Assembly: GCF_014651055.1 (NCBI RefSeq)
Contig: NZ_BMWD01000044.1
Location: 1-49,422 of the forward strand
Origin: Streptomyces fructofermentans
Lineage (GTDB): Bacteria > Actinomycetota > Actinomycetes > Streptomycetales > Streptomycetaceae
DNA length: 49,422 nucleotides
Reading direction: 5' to 3'
Both the position numbers and the translations under genes were made by a program. Positions within the stretch are counted from its first letter, which is position 1, and each line of letters starts with the position of its first letter. The notes beneath the pieces were generated by a model. The model worked only from the letters and a program-made list of their open reading frames with translations, had not been told where the DNA came from and made no database searches. Below are positions 30,265-38,469 of the stretch, piece by piece.

Positions 30265-30942
30265 GTGGCACCACGACCGTTGCACGAGATCGTCGAACCC
30301 GGCTGGGCCAAGGCCCTTGAACCGGTGGCCGGACGCATCGCCGAGATGGGGGACTTCCTGCGCGCGGAGATCGCCGCGGGACGCACCTATCTACCGGCGG
30401 GACCGAACGTCCTCCGAGCCTTCCAGCAGCCCTTCGACGACGTCCGGGTCCTCATCGTCGGCCAGGACCCCTATCCGACCCCGGGACACGCCGTGGGGCT
30501 GTCGTTCTCGGTCGCACCCGACGTGCGGCCGCTGCCCGGCAGTCTCATCAACATCTACCGGGAACTGCACACCGACCTGAGCCTGCCCCCGCCGACCAAC
30601 GGCGACCTGACGCCCTGGACCCGGCAGGGCGTGCTGCTGCTCAACAAGGCGCTCACCACGGCTCCGCGCAAAACGGCCGGACACCGCGGCAAGGGCTGGG
30701 AGGCGGTCACCGAACAGGCGATACGGGCCCTGGCCGCGCGCGGACGGCCCCTGGTGTCCATCCTGTGGGGGCGCGACGCCCGGAACCTGCGGCCGCTGCT
30801 CGGCAGCCTGCCGGCGGTGGAGTCGGCGCACCCGTCTCCGATGTCGGCCGACCGCGGCTTCTTCGGTTCGCGCCCGTTCAGCCGGGCCAACGAACTACTG
30901 GTCGAACAGGGCGGTGACCCCGTGGACTGGCGGCTCCCGTGA
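30265..30942 (+). CDS. ung: Uracil-DNA glycosylase, family 1
   Basis: DNA repair enzyme that removes uracil from DNA, giving an abasic site for base-excision repair. The 225-residue length is normal. Family 1 motifs are exact: VGQDPYP with catalytic Asp68, the uracil-binding GLSFSV, LLLNKALT, and HPSPMSADRGFFGSRPF with catalytic His189 and the DNA-intercalating loop. The GTG start follows a TAGGGT box by 6 nt. Its stop overlaps the start of the BadF-type kinase gene (GTGA), so the two are translationally coupled; no functional link between them is obvious. Confidence 0.97.
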   Translation: MAPRPLHEIVEPGWAKALEPVAGRIAEMGDFLRAEIAAGRTYLPAGPNVLRAFQQPFDDVRVLIVGQDPYPTPGHAVGLSFSVAPDVRPLPGSLINIYRELHTDLSLPPPTNGDLTPWTRQGVLLLNKALTTAPRKTAGHRGKGWEAVTEQAIRALAARGRPLVSILWGRDARNLRPLLGSLPAVESAHPSPMSADRGFFGSRPFSRANELLVEQGGDPVDWRLP

Positions 30943-32099
30943 CCTCTCCGGGCGCCCGGAAGGGCGGCCGGCCGGGCGTTCTGGGGGTGGACTCCGGAGG
31001 ATCCGGGCTGCGAGTGGCCCTGGCCGTGGACGGTGGCCGGGTCACGGCTCCGCTGACGTCCGCGGAGCCCGTGCGCACCGGTCCGCGCGGCATCGACGCC
31101 GGGCACCTCCTGGGTCAACTGGTGCCGATGGCCCGCCGGCTCATGGCCGGGGCCGGGGTCGGCAGCCTGCGGGCGGTCGCCGTCGGGGCGGCCGGGTTCG
31201 GCACGCTGGGCGACGCGCTGCGGGCCGAACTGCCGTCGGCGCTCGCCCGCGACCTGGGCGTACGGAAGCTCGCCCTGGCCGCCGACGCGGTCACGGCGTA
31301 CCAGGGCGCCCTGGGTCAGCGGGCGGGCGCGATCGTCGCGGCGGGCACCGGGATGATCGCGATCGGTACGGACCTGCGGAGCTGGCGCAGGGCGGACGGC
31401 TGGGGGCACCTGCTCGGCGACCACGGCGGCGGGGCGTGGATCGGGCGGGCGGGCCTCGACGCCGCGCTGCGGGCCCACGACGGGCGGCCCGGGGGCTCGC
31501 TCCCGCTGCTGGCCCGTGCCGAGGAACTGTTCGGCCCGGTCACGGCGTTGCCCGGGCAGCTCTATCCGCGGACCGACCGCCCGGCCGTACTCGCGTCCTT
31601 CGCGCCCGAGGTGGCCGCCTGCGCGGCCCACGACCCGGTGGCGGCGGGAATCCTGGCCACCGCGGCGGGGCACATCGCCGACTCCGCCGCCGCGGTCTGC
31701 CCCTCCGGGGCGGACGCCGCACCCGGCGAGGTCCGTCTCGCGCTCACGGGCGGGCTGTTCGGCATGGGCGAGCCGCTTCTCGTGCCACTGCGGGCGGCCC
31801 TGACGGACCGCCTGCCGCACGTACGGCGTGTCCCGGCCGCGGGCGACCCGCTCACCGGCGCCGTGCGCATGGCCGCCGACCTGGCCGAAGACCACCTGGC
31901 GCTGCCCCGGGACCCCGCCCTGCTCCATGTCGTGTCGGACTCGCGCGACTCGGCGAACACCCCCGACAACAAGGGCATCACGGACAGCGGACCCGTCGAC
32001 GGTCCCTCGAACACCACGGACATGACGGACGGTGAGGCCGTCACGCCTGCCCGCCCGCCGAGCAGCCCAAACGTCCACCCGCGGGACCGTCCGGCTTGA
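30939..32099 (+). CDS. BadF/BadG-type ATPase, N-acetylglucosamine kinase-like
   Basis: ASKHA-fold sugar kinase-like protein of 386 residues in the BadF/BadG/BcrA/BcrD ATPase family, which includes eukaryotic-type GlcNAc kinases. ATP-binding motifs: GVDSGGSGLRVAL (phosphate 1), VAAGTGMIAIG (phosphate 2), GDHGGGAWIG and LTGGLFGMGEPLL (adenosine). The sugar is predicted, not shown. The GTG start overlaps the ung stop. The last 55 residues (from about 330) are polar, rich in Asp, Ser, Thr and Pro, and likely disordered, unusual for the family. A CTCCCC/GGGGAG hairpin follows at 32175-32191. Confidence 0.88.
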   Translation: MTSPGARKGGRPGVLGVDSGGSGLRVALAVDGGRVTAPLTSAEPVRTGPRGIDAGHLLGQLVPMARRLMAGAGVGSLRAVAVGAAGFGTLGDALRAELPSALARDLGVRKLALAADAVTAYQGALGQRAGAIVAAGTGMIAIGTDLRSWRRADGWGHLLGDHGGGAWIGRAGLDAALRAHDGRPGGSLPLLARAEELFGPVTALPGQLYPRTDRPAVLASFAPEVAACAAHDPVAAGILATAAGHIADSAAAVCPSGADAAPGEVRLALTGGLFGMGEPLLVPLRAALTDRLPHVRRVPAAGDPLTGAVRMAADLAEDHLALPRDPALLHVVSDSRDSANTPDNKGITDSGPVDGPSNTTDMTDGEAVTPARPPSSPNVHPRDRPA

Positions 32100-32174
32100 T
32101 CCACGGACGGCCGAGTAGATCAAACCGTACGTAACTCATCAGACAAAACAGGACGGATACCGCTCACCTGCACC

Positions 32175-32191
32175 CTCCCCGAACAGGGGAG
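32175..32191 (+). terminator. Small hairpin after the kinase gene
   Basis: CTCCCC-GAACA-GGGGAG, a 6-bp perfect stem upstream of the CbiX-like gene. It may end the ung-kinase transcript, but it also lies just before the next -10 box. Confidence 0.4.
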
Positions 32192-32204
32192 CACCGGAAG
32201 CCAG

Positions 32205-32210
32205 TAACAT
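32205..32210 (+). promoter_or_regulatory. -10 box of a leaderless promoter (CbiX-like gene)
   Basis: TAACAT ends 8 nt before the ATG at 32219; there is no ribosome site next to that ATG. Confidence 0.55.
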
Positions 32211-32218
32211 GCGGCGCC

Positions 32219-33142
32219 ATGAGCTCCCCCACTGGGCCCGCGTCCGGCCTGCCTGTACGAATGCCGCGACCCCGCCAGCCCGGCCGGCACCGCCGACCGG
32301 AACCGCTGGCGGCTCCCGAGGGCGCGCCCGCGCTCGTCCTCGCGGTGCCGGGCACGCCCAGCGCCGCCACCCGCAGTCTCGCCGAGGAAGTCGTGAGCAT
32401 CGCGCGCTCCGAGCTTCCCGGCCTCGATGCCCGCATCGGGTACCTGGACGGGGACGACTCCGAGTTCCCCACGCTGCAGTCCGTTCTCGCGCACGCCTCC
32501 ACGGAACGCGCCGACCGCTTCGAGCAGGCCCGCGCCGCCGGATCCGACGTCACGGAGCCCGACGGGCCCGTGGCCGTCGTCGTGCCCCTGCTCGCCGGAC
32601 CGGACAGCGCGCTGCTGCGCCGGGTCCGCCAGGCCGTCATGGACAGCCGCGTCGCGGCCGACCTGACCGACGTGCTCGGTCCGCACCCGCTGCTCGCCGA
32701 GGCCCTGCACGTACGCCTTTCCGAGGCGGGTCTGGCGCGCGCCGACCGCGCCCGGCTCTTCACCGTGGCCACCGCCGCGGACGGCATCATCCTGGCGTCC
32801 GTGGGCGGCAGCGAGGCCGTGCAGGCGGCCGGGATCACCGGCATGCTCCTCGCCGCGCGGCTCGCCGTGCCGGTGATGGCCGCGGCACTGGACGAAGAGG
32901 GCTCGATCGCCGCCATCGCCGAGCAGCTGCGCGGCTCCGGATCGCAGCAGCTCGCGCTCGCGCCGTACCTGATCGGCCCCGAGCTGGACGCCGGGCTGCT
33001 CGACGCCGCCGCGAAGGAGGCGGGCTGCGCGGCCGCCGAGGCGCTGGGCCCGTACCCGGCCATCGGCAAGCTGGCGCTCGCGAAGTACACGGCCGCGCTC
33101 GGCATCGCGCCGCCGCAGCCGCAGGGCGCTCCGGCCCACTAG
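32219..33142 (+). CDS. CbiX/SirB-like chelatase-fold protein, probably non-catalytic
   Basis: A 307-residue protein with two CbiX-like halves: PALVLAVPGTPSAATRSLAEEV...VAVVVPLLAGPDSALLRRVRQA and GIILASVGGSEAVQAAG...ALAPYLIGPELDAGLLDAAAKEAG. In true sirohydrochlorin chelatases the first strand ends in HGS and a second His follows the VPLFL strand. Here these are PGT and GPDS, so the metal-inserting histidines are missing. It is therefore more likely a divergent homologue with another role. The first 40 residues are Pro/Arg-rich and not part of the fold. No other tetrapyrrole gene is near. Confidence 0.82.
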   Translation: MSSPTGPASGLPVRMPRPRQPGRHRRPEPLAAPEGAPALVLAVPGTPSAATRSLAEEVVSIARSELPGLDARIGYLDGDDSEFPTLQSVLAHASTERADRFEQARAAGSDVTEPDGPVAVVVPLLAGPDSALLRRVRQAVMDSRVAADLTDVLGPHPLLAEALHVRLSEAGLARADRARLFTVATAADGIILASVGGSEAVQAAGITGMLLAARLAVPVMAAALDEEGSIAAIAEQLRGSGSQQLALAPYLIGPELDAGLLDAAAKEAGCAAAEALGPYPAIGKLALAKYTAALGIAPPQPQGAPAH

Positions 33143-33166
33143 TTCCCCCGGTCCCGCACACGCACG

Positions 33167-33214
33167 AACCCCGAAGGGCCCGCTCCTGAACCAGGAGCCG
33201 GGCCCTTCGGGGTT
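33167..33214 (+). terminator. Very strong terminator
   Basis: A 48-nt hairpin: 16 bp (AACCCCGAAGGGCCCG outer arm) plus 6 bp (CTCCTG/CAGGAG) separated by a single bulged C, ending in GGGGTTG. It lies 24 nt after the CbiX-like stop. Confidence 0.9.
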
Positions 33215-33409
33215 GACGCGCGCGTCCGCCGCGGCCTGCGGGTGCCCGCCGGGGTCAACTCGTCCCTGCCAGGCCCTGCGGGGATGGCTGCCGGACGCGC
33301 CCGCATGCGACCTGCCCGGTGCCCGCCGGCGTCCAGCGGCGTCCCTTCTCGGTGCCCGCCGACGCCCGCCGACGCCCGCCGACGCCCGGCGCGGCCTGTA
33401 GGGCCTGGT

Positions 33410-33442
33410 CAGGGGCCCGCGAGGGTGCCTTGCGGGCCCCTG
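33410..33442 (-). terminator. Terminator after the lactonase gene
   Basis: CAGGGGCCCGC (33410-33420) and GCGGGCCCCTG (33432-33442) form a perfect 11-bp stem with an 11-nt loop, downstream of the minus-strand lactonase stop. Confidence 0.7.
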
Positions 33443-33532
33443 GCCGCGCCCGTGGGCGCCGTTCGGCGCCACCGGCACCCGTACCGCGCCCGTCCGGCCC
33501 GTACGCGCCTGTCCGCCCGTACGCGCCCGCGC

Positions 33533-34582
33533 TCAGTCGCCGGGGCCGAGCACCACGCAGGACGCGGCCGGCGCCTTCATCGAGCCGCCGCGCACCGGGA
33601 CGCCCGTCCCCGGGTCCACCGTGAACCAGGTGACGTCGCCCGAGCGCTCGTTCGCCACGTACAGGAACCGGCCGGTCGGGTCGAGGGCCAGGGCGCGCGG
33701 CCAGGCACCGCCGCACGGCACCGTGGCGACGAGCCGCAGGCCCTGCCCCGCCGTGCCGGGGACGAGCACGGAGAGGACGTCCGGGCCCCGCGTCGCGGTC
33801 CACACGTACCGGCCGTCGGGCGAGGCGACGATGCCGGAGGGGTACGCGTCGCCCGCCGGCGGGTCGGCGAGGACGGACGTCTCGGCGACCGGCCGCAGCA
33901 CGCCCCGGACGGCGTCCCAGTGGCAGGTGGTGACGGTCGGGGAGAGTTCGTTGACGACGTACGCGGCGGCGCCGTCCGCGTGGAACGCCAGGTGGCGCGG
34001 TCCCGAACCGGGGCGCAGCGCGATCTCCCGGTGCAGGGAGAGGGTGCCGTCCCGCAGTGCGCAGACCCTTACGGAGTCCGTGCCCAGGTCGACGCTCACC
34101 GCCCACCGGCGGCTCGGATCGGGGCGTACGTGGTGGGCGTGCGGTCTCTGCTGGCGCTGCGCGTGCGGCCCCGAGCCCTCGTGGCGGAGCACATCCGAGG
34201 CGGGGGCGAGGCTCCCGTCGTGGCGGACGGGCACGGCGGTGACGCCGCCGGAGCCGTAGTCGGCCGTCAGGACGTGCCCGTCGAAGAGGCTGAGGTGGGT
34301 GGGCCCGCCGCCGACCGGGACCAGTGGGCCGACCAGGGAGGGTTCGTCGCCCTTCAGCCGGTACGCGGCGACCGCGCCCTGCGCCGTCTCGCTGACCGCG
34401 TAGAGCATGTCGCCGTCGGGCGACAGGGCGAGGTACGAGGGGTCGGCGACGCTGTTCACGGCGCTCAGCGGCGTGAGGGCGCCGCTCTCCTCGTCCACCG
34501 CCGCGGTGAGGACACCGAGGCCTCCCGCCGCCGTGAACGAGCCGATGTACGCGCGTCGTCGCCGTCCGCCGCCGTCTGCCAC
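33533..34582 (-). CDS. Lactonase family protein (seven-bladed propeller)
   Basis: A 349-residue cytoplasmic beta-propeller of the lactonase (6-phosphogluconolactonase type, YbhE-like) family. Typical blocks are AYIGSFTAAGGLGVLTAAVDEESGALT at the N-terminus, DPSYLALSPDGDMLYAV, GGPTHLSLF, GSGPRHLAFHADGAAAYVVNEL, YPSGIVASPDGRYVW and PRALALDPTGRFLYVANE. Members hydrolyse sugar lactones, but many are uncharacterised. GTG start with AGAGGGGA 5 nt upstream. A sequence one base from a DasR site (34656-34667) lies about 75 bp upstream, suggesting control by amino-sugar signals. Confidence 0.9.
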   Translation of the reverse strand: MADGGGRRRRAYIGSFTAAGGLGVLTAAVDEESGALTPLSAVNSVADPSYLALSPDGDMLYAVSETAQGAVAAYRLKGDEPSLVGPLVPVGGGPTHLSLFDGHVLTADYGSGGVTAVPVRHDGSLAPASDVLRHEGSGPHAQRQQRPHAHHVRPDPSRRWAVSVDLGTDSVRVCALRDGTLSLHREIALRPGSGPRHLAFHADGAAAYVVNELSPTVTTCHWDAVRGVLRPVAETSVLADPPAGDAYPSGIVASPDGRYVWTATRGPDVLSVLVPGTAGQGLRLVATVPCGGAWPRALALDPTGRFLYVANERSGDVTWFTVDPGTGVPVRGGSMKAPAASCVVLGPGD

Positions 34583-34655
34583 TGCCGTCCCCTCTCGGGT
34601 GCCGTGCCCCGTACCGGGTCGGTTCCGGGATGTCCTGGGCGACGGTAGCAGTCAA

Positions 34656-34667
34656 TGGCCTAGACCA
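34656..34667. promoter_or_regulatory. DasR-like (dre) site candidate
   Basis: TGGCCTAGACCA matches 11 of 12 positions of the palindromic core TGGTCTAGACCA known for the GntR regulator DasR of Streptomyces. It is upstream of the minus-strand lactonase gene, at a promoter distance. Function is inferred. Confidence 0.45.
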
Positions 34668-35048
34668 AACGGGTGCTTCGGCCGTGCCCCGAGGGGCCGA
34701 TCGCGGGTCGGGGGCCGTGCGCACGGACGGGACCGTGTCCGGACGACGCCCGTACGTCCTCCGGCGCACCGGCGTGGCGTTCGACGGAGCGGCACGACCC
34801 GGGTCCGGACCGGTCCGCACGGAGACGACGGGCCTGCGGTGCGTCGGGCAGACAGTGCGGAGAGGCAGCGGCCCGACGCGCTCCCGTCACCCGCCCGGCC
34901 GTCCGCATCGCCGCGCCGTCCGCATCGCCGGGCCACACGCATCGCCGGGCCACACGCATGAGTGCGGCCACAGCGGGTGCGCGGCCCCACCGGCTCGCAC
35001 GGCCCCACCGGCTCGCACGGCATGTCCGGCGCCCGGTCGACAGGGTGT

Positions 35049-35069
35049 CCACCCGCGGCCCGCGGGTGG
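35049..35069 (-). terminator. Terminator after second FUSC gene
   Basis: CCACCCGCG-GCC-CGCGGGTGG, a perfect 9-bp stem with a 3-nt loop, 3 nt after the stop of the minus-strand FUSC gene. Confidence 0.75.
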
Positions 35070-35072
35070 CGG

Positions 35073-36554
35073 TCAGGCGCCGACGGCCGCCGAGGCGCGC
35101 AGCGGTGCGGCCAGGGCGGCGAGCGCGCGCTCCAGGCCGTGCAGGTGGGCCAGTGCCTGCTCGGCGCCGGGGTGGTGTCCCGGCACGCCCTCACCGGCCG
35201 TCACGGCGCGTTCGGGCACCGCTCCGACCAGCACCTCCACCGCCGTTTCGACACGCCCGCAGGCGGCCGTGAGACGGGCGTCGTGCGAGGCGTCGGGATC
35301 GGCGGCCACCGCGGCGAGGCCGCGCGCCTCACGGGCGCAGTCGTCGAGGAGGGCGAGCACTTGGCGGGCCCGTTCCTTGCGGGCCCGCATCGGGTTCAGC
35401 GGATGGACGAGCGGTGCGAGGGAGAAGCGCACCCGCCCGAGCAGGGCCTCCAGCTCGGCGGCCAGTGGGGCCGGATCGGCGTCGGGGTCCCCGGCGAGGC
35501 GGCGGGCGGCCGCCGCGGTGCAGCCGTGCACGGAGCGCACGGCCTGGCCGACCCAGCGGTCGGTGACGGCGTGCGTGGTGACGGGCAGGACCAGCGCGAC
35601 GGCGAGCACCGCGCCGAGCGCGCCGACCCCGGTCTCCGCGAGGCGCAGTACGAGCAGACCGGGGTGCAGGACACCCAGCAGGCCGTACAGGAGGCCCGCC
35701 ATGACGGTCACGAAGAACATCATCCAGCTGTAGGACAGCGGCGCGGTGTAGAAGATCCCCCAGACGCAGACGGCCACGATGACCGCGGTGGGCGCCGGGG
35801 CGCCGTGCAGCGGTACGGCGATCAGCATGCCCGCCGCGATGCCCGTGAGGGTGCCCAGCACCCGACGGAAGCCGCGGACGAGGGTCTCGCCCCGCGAGGA
35901 CGTGTTGACGAAGATCCACCATGCGGTGCCGACGGCCCAGTACCAGCGCTCGTGCGACAGCACCTGGCCCGCGGCCATCGCGAAGGCGCAGGCCGCGGTC
36001 GTCTGGAAGGCCTGCCGGGTGGTGACCCGGGAGAGTCCGCGTCCGCCCGGCACCGCGGGCACGGCCGGAACGGGCAGGCGCCGCTCGACGCACCACGCGC
36101 CGAAGCGCACCGCCGAGGAGGCCGCCAGGGCCAGGGCCATCGCGGTGTACAGCTCCGGGAGCTGCGCCGGTACCGCGTGCAGGAACTGGGTGATGAAGAA
36201 GGTCATGAAGGCGAAGATGCCGAGCGCGTGGCCGCGGGGACCCCAGCGGCGGGCGTACACCCCGCCGAGGACCACGGCGAGCCAGGTCGCGTCGCGCGCC
36301 GTGGGGACCGTGTGCAGGGTGGCCGCGAGGGCCAGCACCGGGAAGCCCGCTACGGGCAGCAGGGCGGTGGTGACCGCCTGGCCCCGCACGGTCGGATCGC
36401 CGACCGTGAACAGCGCGAGGAGCGCGGCCAGACCGGCCGTGATCGACGCGGACAGCGAGAGTCCGGCCAGCTCCGACGCGGCGACCGCGAGCCCGATGCC
36501 GAGCACGGCCCGCAGCGAGATCCGCAGCCGTACCAGGCCCGGATCCGGTGCCAT
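35073..36554 (-). CDS. FUSC family membrane protein (second copy)
   Basis: Integral membrane protein of 493 residues, same superfamily as the 14-15.7 kb gene but divergent from it. N-terminal hydrophobic set: RISLRAVLGIGLAVAASELAGLSLSASITAGLAALLALF. The second set contains the FUSC core HERWYWAVGTAWWIFVNTSSRGETLVRGFRRVLGTLTGIAAGMLI. The C-terminal third is helical and cytoplasmic. The ATG chosen has GAGGAAG 6 nt upstream; two more in-frame starts lie within 15 bp. The frame stays open for another 600 codons upstream, through other genes, which is a GC artefact. It is divergent from an Lrp/AsnC regulator. Confidence 0.9.
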   Translation of the reverse strand: MAPDPGLVRLRISLRAVLGIGLAVAASELAGLSLSASITAGLAALLALFTVGDPTVRGQAVTTALLPVAGFPVLALAATLHTVPTARDATWLAVVLGGVYARRWGPRGHALGIFAFMTFFITQFLHAVPAQLPELYTAMALALAASSAVRFGAWCVERRLPVPAVPAVPGGRGLSRVTTRQAFQTTAACAFAMAAGQVLSHERWYWAVGTAWWIFVNTSSRGETLVRGFRRVLGTLTGIAAGMLIAVPLHGAPAPTAVIVAVCVWGIFYTAPLSYSWMMFFVTVMAGLLYGLLGVLHPGLLVLRLAETGVGALGAVLAVALVLPVTTHAVTDRWVGQAVRSVHGCTAAAARRLAGDPDADPAPLAAELEALLGRVRFSLAPLVHPLNPMRARKERARQVLALLDDCAREARGLAAVAADPDASHDARLTAACGRVETAVEVLVGAVPERAVTAGEGVPGHHPGAEQALAHLHGLERALAALAAPLRASAAVGA

Positions 36555-36827
36555 GAACATCTTCCTCACCGTCGGCAGCCCGCCCCCGTCTCCGTGTCGA
36601 CCCCCGCCCGCGGCGTGCGCGCGGACAGGACGTCCGGGCGCGGCCCTCGGGGCATGGGAAAGGCGCCGCGGGTCCGGTCCGGCTTCCTTGCCGTCCGACG
36701 CTGCGCGGCGCCATGAATACCCACACGGTAAGCAATCGGAGGGCAGTGGCTCAACAGGCGCGTGACAAGGTGGGCCATTGGTACAGTCGTGGCGCATCAG
36801 GCAGGACCACGGAGAGGCCAACGGACC

Positions 36828-37301
36828 ATGGCGGTGGACGAGCTCGACACCCGCATCCTGCGGCTGCTGCTGGAGCAGCCGCGCACCAGCGTGCGGGAGT
36901 ACGCCCGCATCCTCGGCGTCGCCCGCGGCACGCTCCAGGCACGCCTGGACCGGCTGGAGCGCGACGGAGTGATCACCGGTACCGGTCCGTCGGTGTCGCC
37001 CGCCGCGCTGGGTCATCCGGTGCTCGCGTTCGTCCACATCGAGGTGACCCAGGGGCACCTCGACGACGTGGGGGACGCGCTGGCCGCGGTTCCGGAGATC
37101 ATCGAGGCGTTCTCGATCACCGGCGGCGGAGATCTGCTGACGCGGGTCGTCGCGCGGGACAACGGGCATCTGGAGGACGTGATCCAGATCCTCATCAGCC
37201 TGCCGGGCGTGGTCCGCACCCGGACCGAGGTCGCTCTGCGCGAACGGGTGCCCCAGCGGGTCCTGCCCCTCGTGGAGGCGGTCGGACGCGCGGCACGCTG
37301 A
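36828..37301 (+). CDS. Lrp/AsnC family transcriptional regulator
   Basis: Feast/famine regulator of 157 residues starting MAVDELDTRILRLL. The N-terminal HTH (TSVREYARILGVARGTLQARLDRLERDGVI) is followed by the RAM ligand domain (HPVLAFVHIEVTQGHLDDV...IIEAFSITGGGDLLTRVVARDNGHLEDVIQ). RAM domains bind amino acids or related small molecules and drive octamer formation. It is divergent from the second FUSC gene across 273 bp, so that transporter is the natural target, by analogy with Lrp-regulated amino-acid exporters. A terminator follows its stop directly. Confidence 0.93.
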   Translation: MAVDELDTRILRLLLEQPRTSVREYARILGVARGTLQARLDRLERDGVITGTGPSVSPAALGHPVLAFVHIEVTQGHLDDVGDALAAVPEIIEAFSITGGGDLLTRVVARDNGHLEDVIQILISLPGVVRTRTEVALRERVPQRVLPLVEAVGRAAR

Positions 37302-37326
37302 CCGGCACGGGCGGCGCCCGTGCCGG
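37302..37326 (+). terminator. Terminator after Lrp/AsnC gene
   Basis: CCGGCACGGGC-GGC-GCCCGTGCCGG: perfect 11-bp stem, 3-nt loop, starting at the base after the stop codon. Confidence 0.85.
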
Positions 37327-37332
37327 ATCGGC

Positions 37333-37395
37333 GCACGCTCCGGGCGGTTCGCCGCACGCTCCGGGCGGTTCGCCGCACGCTCGGGGCGGTGAGCG
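37333..37395 (+). repeat. 21-bp tandem repeats
   Basis: Two exact copies (37333-37353, 37354-37374) and one degenerate copy (37375-37395) of a 21-bp unit GCACGCTCCGGGCGGTTCGC plus C. They lie in a 369-bp gene-free gap before the HAD gene. Further on, CGGTGATCCGCGG occurs twice (near 37480 and 37520). No gene is supported in the gap. Confidence 0.7.
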
Positions 37396-37670
37396 GCACC
37401 CGCTCGGGACGGTGGGTCGCCGCCCGCTCCGGGCACTGATCCGCTCAGGCCGGGGCGGTGCTCGACGCACGGGGTGGCGGTGATCCGCGGCACCCGGCAC
37501 CGACCCGCGCCCGGTCGGGACGGTGATCCGCGGGGCACGGCACCGCGGTCGGCGTCCGCGGAACCGGGGCCCGGGGTGCGGACCGCGACCGGCGCACGCG
37601 CCGACGGTCGGGCGGTCGGCCCCGGGACCCGGCCCGGCCGCCCCGAGGTGGCCCTTGGCATCCTGGACGC

Positions 37671-38366
37671 ATGAGCATCCCCGGCGGCCTCTCGGTCATC
37701 TTCGATCTCGACGGAACACTCGTGGACAGCGAGCCGAACTACTTCGAGGCGGGGAGGCAGACCCTCGCCGAGCACGGCGTCACGGACTTCACCTGGGCCG
37801 ACCACGAGCGCTACGTGGGCATCAGCACCCGGGAGACGCTCGTGCTCTGGAAGGAGCGGTACGACCTGGACGCCCCGCTCGACGTGCTCCTGGCGGACAA
37901 GAACCGCCGCTACCTGGAGCTGGCCCGCGCGTCGACCCGCGTCTACCCGCAGATGCGGGCGTTCGTGGAGCTGCTCGCCGCGGACGGCGTGCCGATGGCG
38001 GTGGCCTCGGGCTCCTCCCGCGAGGCCGTCCGGGCCGTCCTCGCGGGCACCGGCCTGGACGCGTACCTGCTGACGGTCGTCTCGGCGGAGGAGGTCGCGC
38101 ACGGGAAGCCCGCCCCGGACGTCTTCCTGGAGGCCGCCCGGCGACTGGGAGCGGTTCCGGCGGAGTGCCTGGTCGTGGAGGACGCGGCCCCCGGCGCCCA
38201 GGCGGCACATGCCGCCGGGATGCGCTGCCTCGCCGTCCCGTACCTCCCGTCGCAGGCCGGCGACAGCGCCTTCGCGACGGCGGCCCTTCTGGTACGCGGC
38301 GGGCAGGCCGAGTTCAGCGCCAGGGCTGCGTACGACTGGCTCGCGGGAGCCGTGCGCCCGGCCTGA
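37671..38366 (+). CDS. HAD-IA phosphatase, beta-phosphoglucomutase-like
   Basis: HAD hydrolase of 231 residues with a complete active site: motif I IFDLDGTLVDSEP (Asp12 nucleophile, Asp14 acid), helical C1 cap (residues about 18-85), motif II AVASGSSREAV, motif III in EEVAHGKPAPDVFLEAAR and motif IV VVEDAAPGAQAAHAAGM. This is the beta-phosphoglucomutase/phosphatase branch, in which DSEP after motif I and GKPAPD are typical. Likely a sugar-phosphate or similar phosphatase. No ribosome site is seen; the ATG follows CATCCT by 6 nt, so the message may be leaderless. It converges with the TetR gene. Confidence 0.92.
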   Translation: MSIPGGLSVIFDLDGTLVDSEPNYFEAGRQTLAEHGVTDFTWADHERYVGISTRETLVLWKERYDLDAPLDVLLADKNRRYLELARASTRVYPQMRAFVELLAADGVPMAVASGSSREAVRAVLAGTGLDAYLLTVVSAEEVAHGKPAPDVFLEAARRLGAVPAECLVVEDAAPGAQAAHAAGMRCLAVPYLPSQAGDSAFATAALLVRGGQAEFSARAAYDWLAGAVRPA

Positions 38367-38469
38367 GCCACCGCCCGCGCACCGCCGGGCGCGCCGCACC
38401 CGTCCCGCCGCCCGCGTCAGGTCCGGCGCGCCACACGGCCGAGGTCACCCGCTCGAGCGACGTCACCGC

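Larger units (their letters stand above)
33143..33532. other. Convergent intergenic region with terminators and short repeats
   Basis: A 390-bp gap without a gene between the CbiX-like and lactonase 3' ends. Besides the terminators at 33167-33214 and 33410-33442 it has three tandem copies of GCCCGCCGAC (33354-33383). The rest is GC-rich spacer. Confidence 0.6.
34583..35072. other. Gene-free region with short tandem duplications
   Basis: A 490-bp gap. It holds the lactonase promoter at its left end, then spacer with two short tandem duplications: a 17-bp unit at 34922-34955 and an 18-bp unit (GGCCCCACCGGCTCGCAC) at 34983-35018. Open frames here have no family features or ribosome sites. Confidence 0.55.

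Noticed and set aside
10043..31093. Horizontal transfer or mobile element signatures
   Set aside because: No transposase, integrase, tRNA-flanking repeat or base-composition break was seen; all genes share the same GC-rich codon use.
34683..35048. Small genes in the FUSC-lactonase gap
   Set aside because: Frames are Arg/Pro/Ala-rich without ribosome sites and follow tandem duplications in the DNA.
36555..38399. Upstream extension of the FUSC reading frame to a 1108-residue protein on the minus strand
   Set aside because: It runs through the Lrp/AsnC and HAD genes on the other strand and has no family features; long open antisense frames are expected in DNA this rich in GC.
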